From Snuella sedimenti (GTDB lineage Bacteria; Bacteroidota; Bacteroidia; Flavobacteriales; Flavobacteriaceae): DNA of 63,855 nt. The position numbers and the translations under genes were made by a program. How positions within the stretch are numbered: the first letter of the stretch is position 1; each line of letters starts with the position of its first letter. This document shows positions 17,163-27,136 of this stretch, piece by piece. The stretch spans positions 1-63,855 of the forward strand of contig NZ_JAELVQ010000022.1 of the NCBI RefSeq assembly GCF_016428595.1, in the 5' to 3' direction. The notes under the pieces are model-generated. The model saw only the letters and a list, made by a program, of their open reading frames with translations, did no database searches and was not told the DNA's origin.

Positions 17163-17428
17163 AAATGTATACGTAAGTAAAATTGAAAGGTAAAAATATA
17201 AATTAGTTTTTAAACTAGTAGGCAAACCCATTAGAATATATGCTATTGACTCGATAATCGAGATTTTAATGCCCCGAGGTAATTTGTTATTTAGAACCTG
17301 ATTTCTATTTTAATGTATTGAAAATAAGTTTGTACCCATATACCAACTCGACTACTGTAATGGGCTATTTGCTAAAATTAACTTAAACTATTTATGGTTT
17401 TTAAAATAATAGTTAAATTAGCTCTTGA

Positions 17429-17815
17429 ATGACAAAGCTAACATCCATATTATGTTCCTGCTTAATACTCGTACAGAGTCTTAACATTAGTTTAGAAGAC
17501 TTTTCCAAACTGGATGTACTATTGGAATTAGCGACATTTCATGCGGAAAATTATGGATGTACCTTTTTAGATTTTCTAGAAGAAAATTATGGTGATGAAA
17601 AATGCTCACATACAGACAATCACCATGAGCATGATGACTTACCCTTTAAGCATGACCATAAATCCTGTCATCATATAGCAATTAGTTTTACAATTAATTC
17701 TGCCAATTTTGATATTAGCTATGCGGAATTCGTAGAAATTCCCTGTAACTTTTTTTATAAAGATTCCTATTCGTTATTCGAACGCCCATCTATTTTTCAG
17801 CCTCCCCGGGTTTAA
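17429..17815 (+). CDS. His-rich secreted protein ahead of the metal-efflux operon
   Basis: A 128-residue protein. A short signal peptide (about 1-20, containing LCSCLILVQS) is followed by a mid-section dense in His, Asp and Cys (about 58-82: 'CSHTDNHHEHDD', 'KHDHKSCHH'), consistent with binding of Zn, Ni, Co or Cu ions. The first membrane-proximal Cys may be a lipidation site, though the lipobox is poor. It lies 148 bases upstream of the CzcA-like pump on the same strand. Small His-rich proteins ahead of Czc/Cus operons are common in flavobacteria; a metal-buffering or sensing role is inference. Confidence 0.65.
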   Translation: MTKLTSILCSCLILVQSLNISLEDFSKLDVLLELATFHAENYGCTFLDFLEENYGDEKCSHTDNHHEHDDLPFKHDHKSCHHIAISFTINSANFDISYAEFVEIPCNFFYKDSYSLFERPSIFQPPRV

Positions 17816-17963
17816 TTCAATTTAAAGGAATTACTTTCTTTTCAGGTAAGTTAAGAGAGTAGTTATACACATTCTAAATTTTAGAATTAAGTAATTAGAG
17901 AAATTTAAATGTGTAATGGTATAAAAAAGACATCCATTTTAATTGAATTAAATACTTAAATTA

Positions 17964-20900
17964 ATGATTAATAAACTTATCGAGTTTTCAATCAATAACA
18001 AGTTTGTTATTGCATTGTTCACTTTAGCACTGGTAATTGGTGGTATTTATAGTGTCAAACAAGTTCCTATTGACGCGGTACCCGACATAACCAATAATCA
18101 AGTGCAAATTATAACACAAGCTCCTAATTTAGGAACTGAAGATATTGAGCAATTTGTAACATACCCTATAGAGGTAGCCGTTGCAAATTTACCCGAAGTT
18201 ACCGAAATCCGTTCTGTTTCACGTTTTGGACTTTCGGTTGTTACCATCGTTTTTAGCGATGAGTTGGATACGTATTTACCTAGACAGTTAGTATCTGAAA
18301 AACTAAGTGAAATTAAAGCCAATATCCCCGAAGGCTTTGGAGAACCTTTTATGGGACCAATTTCAACCGGCTTAGGAGAAATATATCAATACACCTTAGA
18401 AGTAGCCCCCGAGTTTAAAGACCAATATAGCACTACGGATTTACGTACCGTACAAGATTGGATTATTCGTAGACAAATGGCAATGGTTCCAGGAGTGGTA
18501 GAAGTTAATGCTTTTGGTGGGACCATAAAACAGTATGAGGTAACTATTGATCCGAATGAATTAAAAGCAATTGATTTATCTATTAGTGACGTGTACCAAG
18601 CACTTGAAAATAACAATCAAAATACTGGTGGTGCCTATATTGAAAAAAACCATCAGGCAAATTTTATTAGGGGAGAAGGTTTAGCACGTACCATAGAAGA
18701 CATTAAGGATATTGTAGTTACCAATAAAGGCGGTATCCCAATTCGTATTAAGGATATAGGAAATGTAAAATTTGGTAGCGCTATAAGGTATGGCGCTTTG
18801 ACCAAAAACGGAGAAGGAGAAGCCGTAGGAGGGATGATTCTAATGCTGAAAGGCGCCAGTTCCAATGATGTTATTGCGTCTGTGAGGATACGCATCGATG
18901 AGATTCAAAAATCACTCCCAGATGGCGTGAGTATTAAGCCCTTTTTGGATAGAAGCAACTTAATATCCAATACAACAAAAACAGTAACGAACAATTTACT
19001 AGAAGGCGCCTTAATCGTTATTTTTATTTTGGTCTTTTTCTTAGGAAATTGGAGGGGAGGTCTTATAGTAGCATCTACTATTCCGCTGTCTCTTCTATTT
19101 GCATTCATTTTAATGCATGCATTTGATGTTTGGGCAAATTTAATGAGCTTAGGTGCCATTGACTTTGGTATTATAGTAGACGGTGCTGTAATTATTGTTG
19201 AGAGTACCGTTTTTTTCCTTTTCCAAAAAATGAAAAAAACAGGAAGTATTTCTCAAGAGGAGAGAGATAAGACAACCTATACGGCAGCTTCAAAAATGAT
19301 GAATACCGCTTTTTTTGGGCAATTTATCATTCTTATTGTGTTTTTACCTATTCTAGCTTTAGAAGGTATAGAGGGTAAAATGTTTATCCCTATGGCATTA
19401 ACCTTTAGTTTTGCCATGATTGGAGCCATGATTCTGTGTCTCACCTATGTACCAATGGTTACTTCGGTATTTTTAAAAGTTCCCATGAAGGAGAAACAAT
19501 ATTGGGGGGATACAATAGTACATTGGTTGGAAAACGTGTATGAGAAGATCTTAAGAAGGGTGCTAAAACGTTCTAAAATAGTGGTCGTTTCAGCTATAGT
19601 TTTGTTTGCTATTACGATTTTTGCCTTCACTAAAATGGGTGGTGAATTTATACCGCAATTGGACGAGGGTGATATAGCATTCCATGCAATTTTAAAACCC
19701 GGAAGCTCCTTATCTGAAACCATTGAAACTACAACAAAGATTGAGAAAATCATAAAGGATAATTTTCCAGAAGCCATAGATGTTATAAGTAGAATAGGCG
19801 TGGCCGATGTACCAACAGATCCAATGCCAATGGATATTGCCGATGTGTTTATTATTCTAAAACCAATATCGGAATGGGAAAGCGCCGTTTCAAAAGAAGC
19901 ACTTATCACAAAGATTAAGGCAGAAGTGGAACAGGTGCCGGGTATTAATTATGAATTCACCCAGCCTATTGAAATGCGATTTAATGAGCTTATCACAGGA
20001 GTCCGAGAAGATATTGCCGTAAAATTATATGGTGACGATTTAACTGTTTTAGCCCAAAAAGCAGAGGAAATTGGCAAACTCATTGCTAATGTAGATGGCG
20101 TTGCCGATATGAAAGTTGAAGCTACTTCGGGGCAACCACAAATAACCATTCAGTATGATAGAAAAAAACTAGCGCAATATGGTCTACAGATAAACAATTT
20201 GAACAACTTAATTCAAACCGCATTTGCTGGAGGTGTAGCAGGAACCATATTTGAAGGAGAGAAGCGCTTCGATTTGGTTGTACGATTAAAAGAAGAGCTT
20301 CGTCAAGATTTAAGTAGCGTTAAAAATTTATTTGTAAGCTTACCTAATGGGACGCAAATTCCGCTAAAAGAAGTTGCGACCATTAGCTATAAGCCAGGTC
20401 CTATGCAAATAAGTCGGGACAATACCAATCGACGAACTTATGTTGGGATTAATGTACGCGGACGCGATATAAAATCTTTAGTAGCAGAGATAAAACAGAA
20501 AATAGAAACCAATATAGATTTACCAGCAGGCTACTACGTTCGTTATGGAGGGGCTTTTGAGAATTTAGAACGGGCAACGGCTAAGTTGGAAACCGTAGTG
20601 CCAATTGCTCTGGGACTCATTTTTGTACTCATCTTTTTTGCCCTAAAATCCATCAAGCAAACAGTTATGATTTATATGGCCATTCCATTGGCCACCATTG
20701 GCGGTGTGTTTTCGTTAATGTTACGAGATATGCCGTTTAGTATTTCTGCTGGCGTAGGATTTATTGTGCTCTTTGGAGTAGCGGTTTTAAATGGCTTGGT
20801 GCTTATTAGTGGATTTAATGAATTAAAAGAAGAAGGGGTTGCTAATATTAACGAGCGTATTCGAATAGGGACACGCAGACGTATACGCCCGATACTCTTA

Positions 20901-22304
20901 ACGGCATTAACCGACATGCTAGGGTTCTTACCAATGGCTTTATCGACAACTTCAGGAGCTGAGGTGCAACGTCCTTTGGCTACTGTAGTGATAGGGGGCT
21001 TGTTAACGTCAACATTATTAACCTTGTTCATTATCCCTATTCTATATAGATGGATTGAACAGCAAGAACATAAACAAATGAAGTTTATAAAACCAAATAC
21101 TACTGTTATCACTGTATTATTATTTTGTTTTGTCTATGCCTCCCAAGCACAACAGCAAACACTTTCTATGGAAGAGGCAACTGCTTTAGCCATTGAAAAT
21201 TATCCATCTTTAAAAGTTTCTAAATTTAAACTTGAAAAAGAAAAAGCGCTAAAAGCTACTGCTTGGGACTTTGGTAACACCAATATTTTTACCTCAGGAG
21301 AAGAAATAGGCCCAGAAGACGATGCTGCTTATACCACTATTGGTATAGGTCAAAACAATATTAATGTTTTTGGAATAGCTTCAAAAAATAAATTAGCTAA
21401 AGAGCATATTAAATTGGCCTCTCTAAATGTAATACTAAGTACATTAGAACTAAAGCGTAATGTTAAAATAGCTTGGACACAGGCATTCACAGCAAAGAAA
21501 GCATATGAGTCTTATAAAGAGATTGATTCTGTGTTTTCAGGATTAAAAAAAGCAGTTGATCTCCGATATAAAACAGAAGCCATTTCAAAGCTGGAATACA
21601 ATGCCACCGTTAACCAAGGGCGCTTAATTCAAATTCAAAAAGAGCAAGCTTATGTAGAATACCAAATGGCACTTCAGGAGTTAAATCAGTGGTTTGCTAC
21701 AGATCAAGTGATTTACGGTGTAACAACAACTAATTTAGATGCTTTTGGTGGTAGCGCCCTAATTCCAGAAGCTATTTTACAAAACCACCCTCTAGTTGGA
21801 TACTGGCAAGGTGAATTGCGAGCCGCTAAGGCTAAGCATAAAGTTGTTAATTCACAATTTTTGCCAAAGTTTTCGGGGCAATATGGATTTCAGAAAATAG
21901 GCGGACAGTCTGGTTTTAATAGTTATCAAGTAGGTATTCAAATCCCCATTATTTTTGGCAAGACTAAAGGTGAGAGTAAAGCAGCTAAACTAGATATTGA
22001 TATTATAGATCAAAACAATAAGCAAAAAGAACTGCAATTAAAAAATGCGTTTAACTCCAAAAGCTTACAGTTTGAACAATCCTTGAGAAACTGGAGGTAC
22101 TACAAGGATGAGGGCTTACCCTTAGCTACGGAGCAACGCAATGGGGTCGTTTTATCCTATAGAGAAGGAGCCATAGATTATGTTACGTTTTTGCAAAACA
22201 TAAAGAATGCCATACAATTAGAATTAGATGCTTGGAAGGCTCTTCAAAACTATTTAGAAAGCAAAATGCAATTAGAATATTTCTTAGCTTCAAATGAAAA
22301 CTAA
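17964..22304 (+). CDS. czcA: CzcA/CusA-type RND metal pump fused to an outer-membrane-factor domain
   Basis: A 1446-residue protein. Residues 1-1035 form a heavy-metal RND pump (12 membrane spans) with the fourth-span motif 'DFGIIVDGAVIIVE' that carries the proton-relay acidic residues, and 'GGEFIPQLDEGDIAFHAI' at the periplasmic entrance. From about 1039 a Met starts a signal-peptide-like segment (MKFIKPNTTVITVLLFCFVY, ending ASQAQ), after which residues 1065-1446 resemble a TolC/CzcC-type outer-membrane efflux protein ('LSMEEATALAIENYPSL'). The fusion occurs in other Bacteroidota. The adaptor gene overlaps downstream, completing a tripartite exporter for Zn/Co/Cd/Ni or Cu/Ag; the metal is not certain. 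Confidence 0.92.
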   Translation: MINKLIEFSINNKFVIALFTLALVIGGIYSVKQVPIDAVPDITNNQVQIITQAPNLGTEDIEQFVTYPIEVAVANLPEVTEIRSVSRFGLSVVTIVFSDELDTYLPRQLVSEKLSEIKANIPEGFGEPFMGPISTGLGEIYQYTLEVAPEFKDQYSTTDLRTVQDWIIRRQMAMVPGVVEVNAFGGTIKQYEVTIDPNELKAIDLSISDVYQALENNNQNTGGAYIEKNHQANFIRGEGLARTIEDIKDIVVTNKGGIPIRIKDIGNVKFGSAIRYGALTKNGEGEAVGGMILMLKGASSNDVIASVRIRIDEIQKSLPDGVSIKPFLDRSNLISNTTKTVTNNLLEGALIVIFILVFFLGNWRGGLIVASTIPLSLLFAFILMHAFDVWANLMSLGAIDFGIIVDGAVIIVESTVFFLFQKMKKTGSISQEERDKTTYTAASKMMNTAFFGQFIILIVFLPILALEGIEGKMFIPMALTFSFAMIGAMILCLTYVPMVTSVFLKVPMKEKQYWGDTIVHWLENVYEKILRRVLKRSKIVVVSAIVLFAITIFAFTKMGGEFIPQLDEGDIAFHAILKPGSSLSETIETTTKIEKIIKDNFPEAIDVISRIGVADVPTDPMPMDIADVFIILKPISEWESAVSKEALITKIKAEVEQVPGINYEFTQPIEMRFNELITGVREDIAVKLYGDDLTVLAQKAEEIGKLIANVDGVADMKVEATSGQPQITIQYDRKKLAQYGLQINNLNNLIQTAFAGGVAGTIFEGEKRFDLVVRLKEELRQDLSSVKNLFVSLPNGTQIPLKEVATISYKPGPMQISRDNTNRRTYVGINVRGRDIKSLVAEIKQKIETNIDLPAGYYVRYGGAFENLERATAKLETVVPIALGLIFVLIFFALKSIKQTVMIYMAIPLATIGGVFSLMLRDMPFSISAGVGFIVLFGVAVLNGLVLISGFNELKEEGVANINERIRIGTRRRIRPILLTALTDMLGFLPMALSTTSGAEVQRPLATVVIGGLLTSTLLTLFIIPILYRWIEQQEHKQMKFIKPNTTVITVLLFCFVYASQAQQQTLSMEEATALAIENYPSLKVSKFKLEKEKALKATAWDFGNTNIFTSGEEIGPEDDAAYTTIGIGQNNINVFGIASKNKLAKEHIKLASLNVILSTLELKRNVKIAWTQAFTAKKAYESYKEIDSVFSGLKKAVDLRYKTEAISKLEYNATVNQGRLIQIQKEQAYVEYQMALQELNQWFATDQVIYGVTTTNLDAFGGSALIPEAILQNHPLVGYWQGELRAAKAKHKVVNSQFLPKFSGQYGFQKIGGQSGFNSYQVGIQIPIIFGKTKGESKAAKLDIDIIDQNNKQKELQLKNAFNSKSLQFEQSLRNWRYYKDEGLPLATEQRNGVVLSYREGAIDYVTFLQNIKNAIQLELDAWKALQNYLESKMQLEYFLASNEN

Positions 22305-23565
22305 AAAAATCATATTAAAATCCGAACAGATGACTAAAACAAATTTATATAGTTTAGTAGTATTAACATTAATCGTTATGTTGGTTGCTTGCAAAAAAGG
22401 AGATCATAAGCATGATGCCAGTGGTAACCATATTGAAACTACTAGTGAAACATCAAGCCAGCACGAAGACCATGGTGAAGCCGATAATCATGAGCATGGG
22501 CACGAAGAATCATTAAAGTTTACTCAAGCTCAAATAGATGCCCTCAACATAAAAATAGATACGGTTTCTAAGCGTAATATGAGTGGCGAAATTCAGGTAA
22601 ATGGAGAACTAGGGGTGCCCCCTCAAAATGAGGCCATAGTGACTACTACAATGGGTGCCAATATCCATAGCATCACAGTTGTTGAAGGTGATAAGGTGAA
22701 AAAAGGAGAAATACTGGCCTATATAAGTCACCCCGATATCATTACCTTACAAACGGATTATTTGCAAGCTAAAAACAAACTCATTTTTTTGGAACAGGAC
22801 TATTTACGGCAAAAAAAGTTGTACGATGCAAATGTAGGGTCGGGACGTGATTATCAGCAAGCTAAATCCGCATTTTTAAGCACTGAAGGCCTTGTAAAAG
22901 GTTATGAAAGCAAGTTAAGGCTTTTAGGATTAAGCCCTAAACAAATAATAGCAGGGAACATTTCGCAAACAGCTCCGGTAATAAGTGCAATTGATGGCTT
23001 TATAGAAAAGGTTAAGGTAAAAACAGGACAATATGTCCAACCACAAACGGCATTGTTTGAAGTTGTTAATACAGAGCACATCCATTTGGACCTAATGGTA
23101 TTTGAAAAAGATATCAGTAAAGTGAAGAACGGACAACTTGTTCGGTTTAGGGTAGAGGCTCTGGGAGATAAGGAAATGACAGCTAAAATTTATGCGGTTG
23201 GAAAATCTTTTGAGGCTGGTCCCAAAGCCTTACATATCCATGCTGAAATAGAAAACAAGGATAAGAATTTAATTCCCGGTATGTATGTTAATGCCCAAAT
23301 TCTTACCGAAACTAAATTGGAACAAGCTTTACCCGATAAGGCCATATTTCAAGAAGGTGATAAGCACTATGTGTTTACGGCTAAAAAAGATGGAAATGTA
23401 GGATGGCACTTTAGCCCTCAAGAGGTCATAGTAAATTACTCAAGTAATGGTTATACAGTATTTAGTTTTAAAAACCCCATTCAAGATACTGCCTTGGTAG
23501 CACAAAGTGGAGCGTATTATTTAATGGCAGAAATGAAGAAGAGCGAGGCCGAGCATTCTCATTAA
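22294..23565 (+). CDS. RND efflux periplasmic adaptor (CzcB/CusB type), lipoprotein
   Basis: 423 residues from ATG 22294, which overlaps the pump gene by 11 bases; an ATG at 22330 gives a cleaner lipoprotein signal (MTKTNLYSLVVLTLIVMLVA-C, with Cys at the LVAC lipobox) and may be the true start. A His-rich stretch after the lipobox ('DHKHDASGNHIETTSE', 'HEDHGEADNHEHGHEE') probably binds metal. Membrane-fusion protein parts follow: a lipoyl-like half 'TTTMGANIHSITVVEGDKV', an alpha-hairpin (about 155-215) and the second half 'APVISAIDGFIEKVKVKTGQYV'. It links the inner pump with the outer-membrane domain. Confidence 0.9.
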   Translation: MKTKKIILKSEQMTKTNLYSLVVLTLIVMLVACKKGDHKHDASGNHIETTSETSSQHEDHGEADNHEHGHEESLKFTQAQIDALNIKIDTVSKRNMSGEIQVNGELGVPPQNEAIVTTTMGANIHSITVVEGDKVKKGEILAYISHPDIITLQTDYLQAKNKLIFLEQDYLRQKKLYDANVGSGRDYQQAKSAFLSTEGLVKGYESKLRLLGLSPKQIIAGNISQTAPVISAIDGFIEKVKVKTGQYVQPQTALFEVVNTEHIHLDLMVFEKDISKVKNGQLVRFRVEALGDKEMTAKIYAVGKSFEAGPKALHIHAEIENKDKNLIPGMYVNAQILTETKLEQALPDKAIFQEGDKHYVFTAKKDGNVGWHFSPQEVIVNYSSNGYTVFSFKNPIQDTALVAQSGAYYLMAEMKKSEAEHSH

Positions 23566-23597
23566 AACAATAATCGTGTTTATTACAATATAGGTTA

Positions 23598-23637
23598 AAA
23601 GAAGTCCCATTGAATTGACTCAATAGGACTTCTTTCG
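23598..23637 (+). terminator. Terminator of the metal-efflux operon
   Basis: A stem of about 15 pairs with one mismatch, AAAGAAGTCCCATTGA / TCAATAGGACTTCTTT, followed by a T-rich stretch. Confidence 0.85.
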
Positions 23638-23716
23638 TTTTATATTTTTCCCAATAAAATATCAGGTTCAGCAATATTTTTTTGGAAAACATTCGTTATA
23701 AACCCCTCAAAGGTGT

Positions 23717-23724
23717 TATTTTTG
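23717..23724 (+). promoter_or_regulatory. -7 element of the helicase gene
   Basis: TATTTTTG fits TAnnTTTG. A weak TTCG lies 22 bases upstream. A start near 23730 means the helicase cannot use the upstream in-frame ATG at 23682, supporting the start at 23736. Confidence 0.5.
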
Positions 23725-23735
23725 CACGCTACAAA

Positions 23736-25298
23736 ATGAGTTGCATGCTTATATCAAAGACAGAGTTAGAAGAAAGGAAAGCCGGTAAAGATTTATATAG
23801 TTATCAAAAGGGAGCTATTAGCAAAATTTTTAAAAGTTTTGAAGAGTCGCCAGATGATTATCATTTGTTATACCAGTTGCCGACAGGGGGAGGGAAGACG
23901 GTTATCTTTTCTGAGATAGTAAGACAATATTTAAAACATCATAAAAAAAAGGTGCTTATTATGACGCACCGTATTGAACTTTGTAAACAAACATCTAACA
24001 TGCTTACAGAGTTTAATGTAGTTAATAAAGTTATTGATAGTAAAGCCGATTTAAGCGATCAGGCTAATTACAGTTGTTTTGTGGCGATGGTGGAAACCTT
24101 AAACAACAGGCTTAATGATGATAAATTAGATATTTCGGATGTTGGTTTGGTAATTATTGATGAGGCGCATTACAATTCATTTACTAAATTATTTAAATTT
24201 TTAAGTCAGTCATTTATTTTAGGGGTTACTGCAACGCCGCTAAGTTCGAGTATGGAATTACCAATGACCGATAACTATGATGAATTAATTGTAGGGGAAA
24301 GCATTGAATCATTGATTCAAAATGGCTTCTTAGCGAGGGCTGAAATGTTTTCATATAATGTGGGGCTTACATCGCTTGTTGTAGGTGCTAACGGTGATTA
24401 TACAGTTAAATCTTCTGAAGACCTATACACCGACACCGATATGCTTAGCAAATTATTGCATGCTTACGAAGAACGCAGTAAAGGGAAAAAAACACTGATA
24501 TTCAATAATGGAATCAATACCTCACTGCATGTATACGATACCTTTAGGAGAGCTGGTTATCCTGTTGCCCATTTAGATAATACGAATACCAAAAAAGAGC
24601 GCGCTCAAATATTAAAATGGTTTAGAAAAACACCAGATGCGGTACTTACTTCGGTAAGTATACTAACCACCGGATTTGATGAGCCAACTGTAGAAAGCAT
24701 CATTCTAAACCGAGCAACAAAGTCTTTAACACTCTATTACCAAATGATTGGTCGTGGTTCTCGTGTATTAAAAAACAAAAAGAACTTTACCGTTATAGAT
24801 TTAGGTAATAACTTTCACCGTTTTGGCCCTTGGGGCGAAGATTTAGATTGGCAACGTATTTTTAGGTCTCCCAATTATTACTTGGATTCATTGTTAAGTG
24901 ATGAAGATATTGAAGGCAATTTTAGATATGAAATGCCCGAAGAAGTGCGCGCCGAATTTGCAAATTCTAAAACGGTCTATTTTGATATTCAAAAAACCTA
25001 TGTTGACTCCGTAAGAAATGGAGAGTCTTCGAAAGTTGTTTTAGAGCGTTCTATTGAGCAGCATGCCAGAATATGTATAGAAAATAGCGAAGATGTTTAC
25101 GATGCCTTATTATTGGCCAAATTATTAGGCGACGATATTGATTATAGGATTAAGCGATATACTAAATGCATTAGTAAGAGTACTTTTAATTTTGTAGAAT
25201 GGCTTAAAGGGGATTACCGAAAAAAATTAAATGCCTATTTACGTTCAAACTTCGAGGAGGTTTTCGAGGATGTTCACGGATATGCCCCAAAAGAATAG
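23736..25298 (+). CDS. DEAD/DEAH-box superfamily II helicase (RadD-like)
   Basis: About 520 residues from the ATG at 23736; the ATG at 23682 lies upstream of the likely promoter. Motifs: Walker A 'LPTGGGKT' (about residue 47), Ia 'MTHRIELC', DEAH-type Walker B 'IIDEAH' (about 150), III 'GVTATPLS', V 'LTTGFDEPTVESIILNRATKS' (landmarks LTTGFDEP and NRATKS), VI 'QMIGRGSR'. The layout with a helical C-terminal part matches RadD/YejH-like and other RecG-independent helicases that act on DNA in repair or RNA. Substrate unknown. It is a single gene followed by 410 bases without another gene. Confidence 0.86.
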   Translation: MSCMLISKTELEERKAGKDLYSYQKGAISKIFKSFEESPDDYHLLYQLPTGGGKTVIFSEIVRQYLKHHKKKVLIMTHRIELCKQTSNMLTEFNVVNKVIDSKADLSDQANYSCFVAMVETLNNRLNDDKLDISDVGLVIIDEAHYNSFTKLFKFLSQSFILGVTATPLSSSMELPMTDNYDELIVGESIESLIQNGFLARAEMFSYNVGLTSLVVGANGDYTVKSSEDLYTDTDMLSKLLHAYEERSKGKKTLIFNNGINTSLHVYDTFRRAGYPVAHLDNTNTKKERAQILKWFRKTPDAVLTSVSILTTGFDEPTVESIILNRATKSLTLYYQMIGRGSRVLKNKKNFTVIDLGNNFHRFGPWGEDLDWQRIFRSPNYYLDSLLSDEDIEGNFRYEMPEEVRAEFANSKTVYFDIQKTYVDSVRNGESSKVVLERSIEQHARICIENSEDVYDALLLAKLLGDDIDYRIKRYTKCISKSTFNFVEWLKGDYRKKLNAYLRSNFEEVFEDVHGYAPKE

Positions 25299-25708
25299 AT
25301 AAAGCGCTTTAATTTTGCTGCGATATAACAATAAGCAACAAAATATGATGTACCTTTACACTTTTGTTAAAGTGTTATATGTCATATTTGTAGACTTAAT
25401 GGTGCAAAAGTGTCATTTCTAATAAAGCATGCATACTAATACCTATTCAATTTTTAAATTTTCTAAAAAGAAAATGATGGATTTTTGTACTAAACAAAAA
25501 AAGAAAAATCAAGCATAGCTACCTTTTATTTTTGTGATAGTATTATAGTGCAAAAAGACGTATATTATGTATTTAAATTTAAAGTTGAAATGGTATAAAA
25601 CCTTCAGCATTAACATAAACATTCTATAATAGGGATAGAATGTAAATGCAAAGCATTGAAAAAGCCTTGCAATTAATCATTAATAATTAACCCTCTCCTA
25701 AGTAAACC
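25299..25708 (+). promoter_or_regulatory. Gene-free leader region of the cold-shock gene
   Basis: 410 AT-rich bases with no convincing gene. A -7 element TATTTTTG lies at 25527-25534. A transcript from there would have a leader of about 170 bases, including a hairpin TGCAAAG ... CCTTGCA near 25645-25672. Long structured leaders are usual for cold-shock genes, so cold-responsive RNA folding is plausible. Confidence 0.4.
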
Positions 25709-26164
25709 ATGGCAAAATCGCAAGTGACATTTAACAAGATTGAAAAAGAAAAAAAGCGCTTAAAAAAACGCGAAGAAAAACAAAAGAAGAAAGAAGCTCG
25801 TAAGGCAGAAGCAAAGGCGAGTGGACAAAAAGGTATTCAATTTGCTTATGTTGACCATAACGGAAATTTAACCGATACACCACCAGATCCTACTATGAAG
25901 GTAAAGGTAGAAGCTGAAAACATAGAATTGGGTATTCCTAAAAAAGAAGATAGAGAAGAGGAGGCTCCTGTCGATAAGCAAGGTAAAGTTTCCTTCTTTG
26001 ATCATTCAAAAGGGTTTGGTTTTATAATCGATAGTATAAACCAAGAAAAATATTTTGTTCACGTTAGTGGCCTATTAGAGCCTATAGAAGAAAATGATAC
26101 CGTTACTTACGAATTAGAACGCGGACAAAGAGGCATGAATGCTGTACGAGTTAAAAAAATATAG
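25709..26164 (+). CDS. Cold-shock-domain protein with basic N-terminal extension
   Basis: 151 residues. The N-terminal half (about 1-40) is a Lys/Glu-rich charged helix ('EKEKKRLKKREEKQKKK') likely to bind nucleic acid or ribosomes. The C-terminal cold-shock domain (about 88-151) has RNP1 'SKGFGFII' and RNP2-like 'EKYFVHVSGL'. Such extended cold-shock proteins are common in Bacteroidota and chaperone RNA. The long 5' leader fits post-transcriptional control. A possible unit with the EamA genes downstream (57-base gap) is uncertain. Confidence 0.87.
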   Translation: MAKSQVTFNKIEKEKKRLKKREEKQKKKEARKAEAKASGQKGIQFAYVDHNGNLTDTPPDPTMKVKVEAENIELGIPKKEDREEEAPVDKQGKVSFFDHSKGFGFIIDSINQEKYFVHVSGLLEPIEENDTVTYELERGQRGMNAVRVKKI

Positions 26165-26221
26165 TTTAGTATATTACAACTACTTACGCTTTTTGTAGAT
26201 GCTTTATTAAAAACAATTGGT

Positions 26222-27136
26222 ATGGCTCTTTCTCGAAAAACAATCCTTATCCTATTATCTTTTTTTGCTATTTATGTTATTTGGGGATCAACTTACCTTC
26301 TTAATAAGATCGCTGTTACAGAAATAGCACCGCTTTATTTGTCTGGCATCCGATTTATTATAGCAGGTAGTATTATTTTTATCATAGCCAAATTTATGAA
26401 ACTAAGCCTAGCTGTTTCTAAAAATCAGTTGGTAAATGCCTGTATTGCAGGTTTGTTGTTTCTTGGAATAGGAAATGGCCTGTTTGTATGGGCATTAAGA
26501 TATGTAGATAGTGGCTTTGCGGCTTTAGAAGCCTCTACACAGCCTATCATGATTTTGGTTCTTATGCGGTTGTTTGATGGCAAAAAAATAAAAACACGCT
26601 CGATTATAGGTGTTCTGTTTGGTATTTTGGGGATTTACTTGTTAGTTAGCCAAAAAGGCTTCACAAGTAATGAAAACAGCATCATAGGTATTTGCATGAT
26701 TTTTGTATGTATTATTAGTTGGAGTTCTGCAAGTATATTTGTCTCAAAGGCAGCATTACCTAAAAACTTTTTTATTAACGCAGGGTATCAAATGATTACC
26801 GGCGGTTTTATATTGTTTATTGGTAGCATTGCTGTAGGCGAACCATGGCTTTCGCCAGTAGCATGGAGTAAACCAACATTACTATCCATGGTATTATTGA
26901 TTATTTTTGGAAGCATTGTCGCTTTTACTTCGTTTAATTATTTATTAAGAAATGTCTCTCCCGAAAAGGTATCTACAAATGCTTATGTAAATCCTATTAT
27001 AGCTTTGCTTTTAGGATGGTATGTTTTGGACGAGCATATTAGCTTGCAGTCTATTATTGCGGCTGTTGTTTTACTTATGGGGGTGTACTTCATTAATTCA
27101 AAACGAATTGTCAGGCCAAGAATAAGTGGACGTTAA
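26222..27136 (+). CDS. EamA-family (DMT) transporter 1
   Basis: 304 residues, ten membrane spans in two five-helix EamA repeats (about 8-140 and 150-290). Motifs 'AIYVIWGSTYLLNKIAV' in the first span and 'EASTQPIMILVLM' near the fourth are typical of the RhaT/EamA drug-metabolite group that exports amino acids, nucleobases or other small molecules. Substrate not predictable. Its end overlaps the next transporter gene by 11 bases, and the two may be co-translated. They are separate proteins of unlike sequence rather than a split gene. Confidence 0.87.
   Translation: MALSRKTILILLSFFAIYVIWGSTYLLNKIAVTEIAPLYLSGIRFIIAGSIIFIIAKFMKLSLAVSKNQLVNACIAGLLFLGIGNGLFVWALRYVDSGFAALEASTQPIMILVLMRLFDGKKIKTRSIIGVLFGILGIYLLVSQKGFTSNENSIIGICMIFVCIISWSSASIFVSKAALPKNFFINAGYQMITGGFILFIGSIAVGEPWLSPVAWSKPTLLSMVLLIIFGSIVAFTSFNYLLRNVSPEKVSTNAYVNPIIALLLGWYVLDEHISLQSIIAAVVLLMGVYFINSKRIVRPRISGR

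Noticed and set aside
20672-21112. A 146-codon minus-strand frame within the metal pump gene
   Set aside because: Shadow frame; the opposite strand carries conserved RND motifs.
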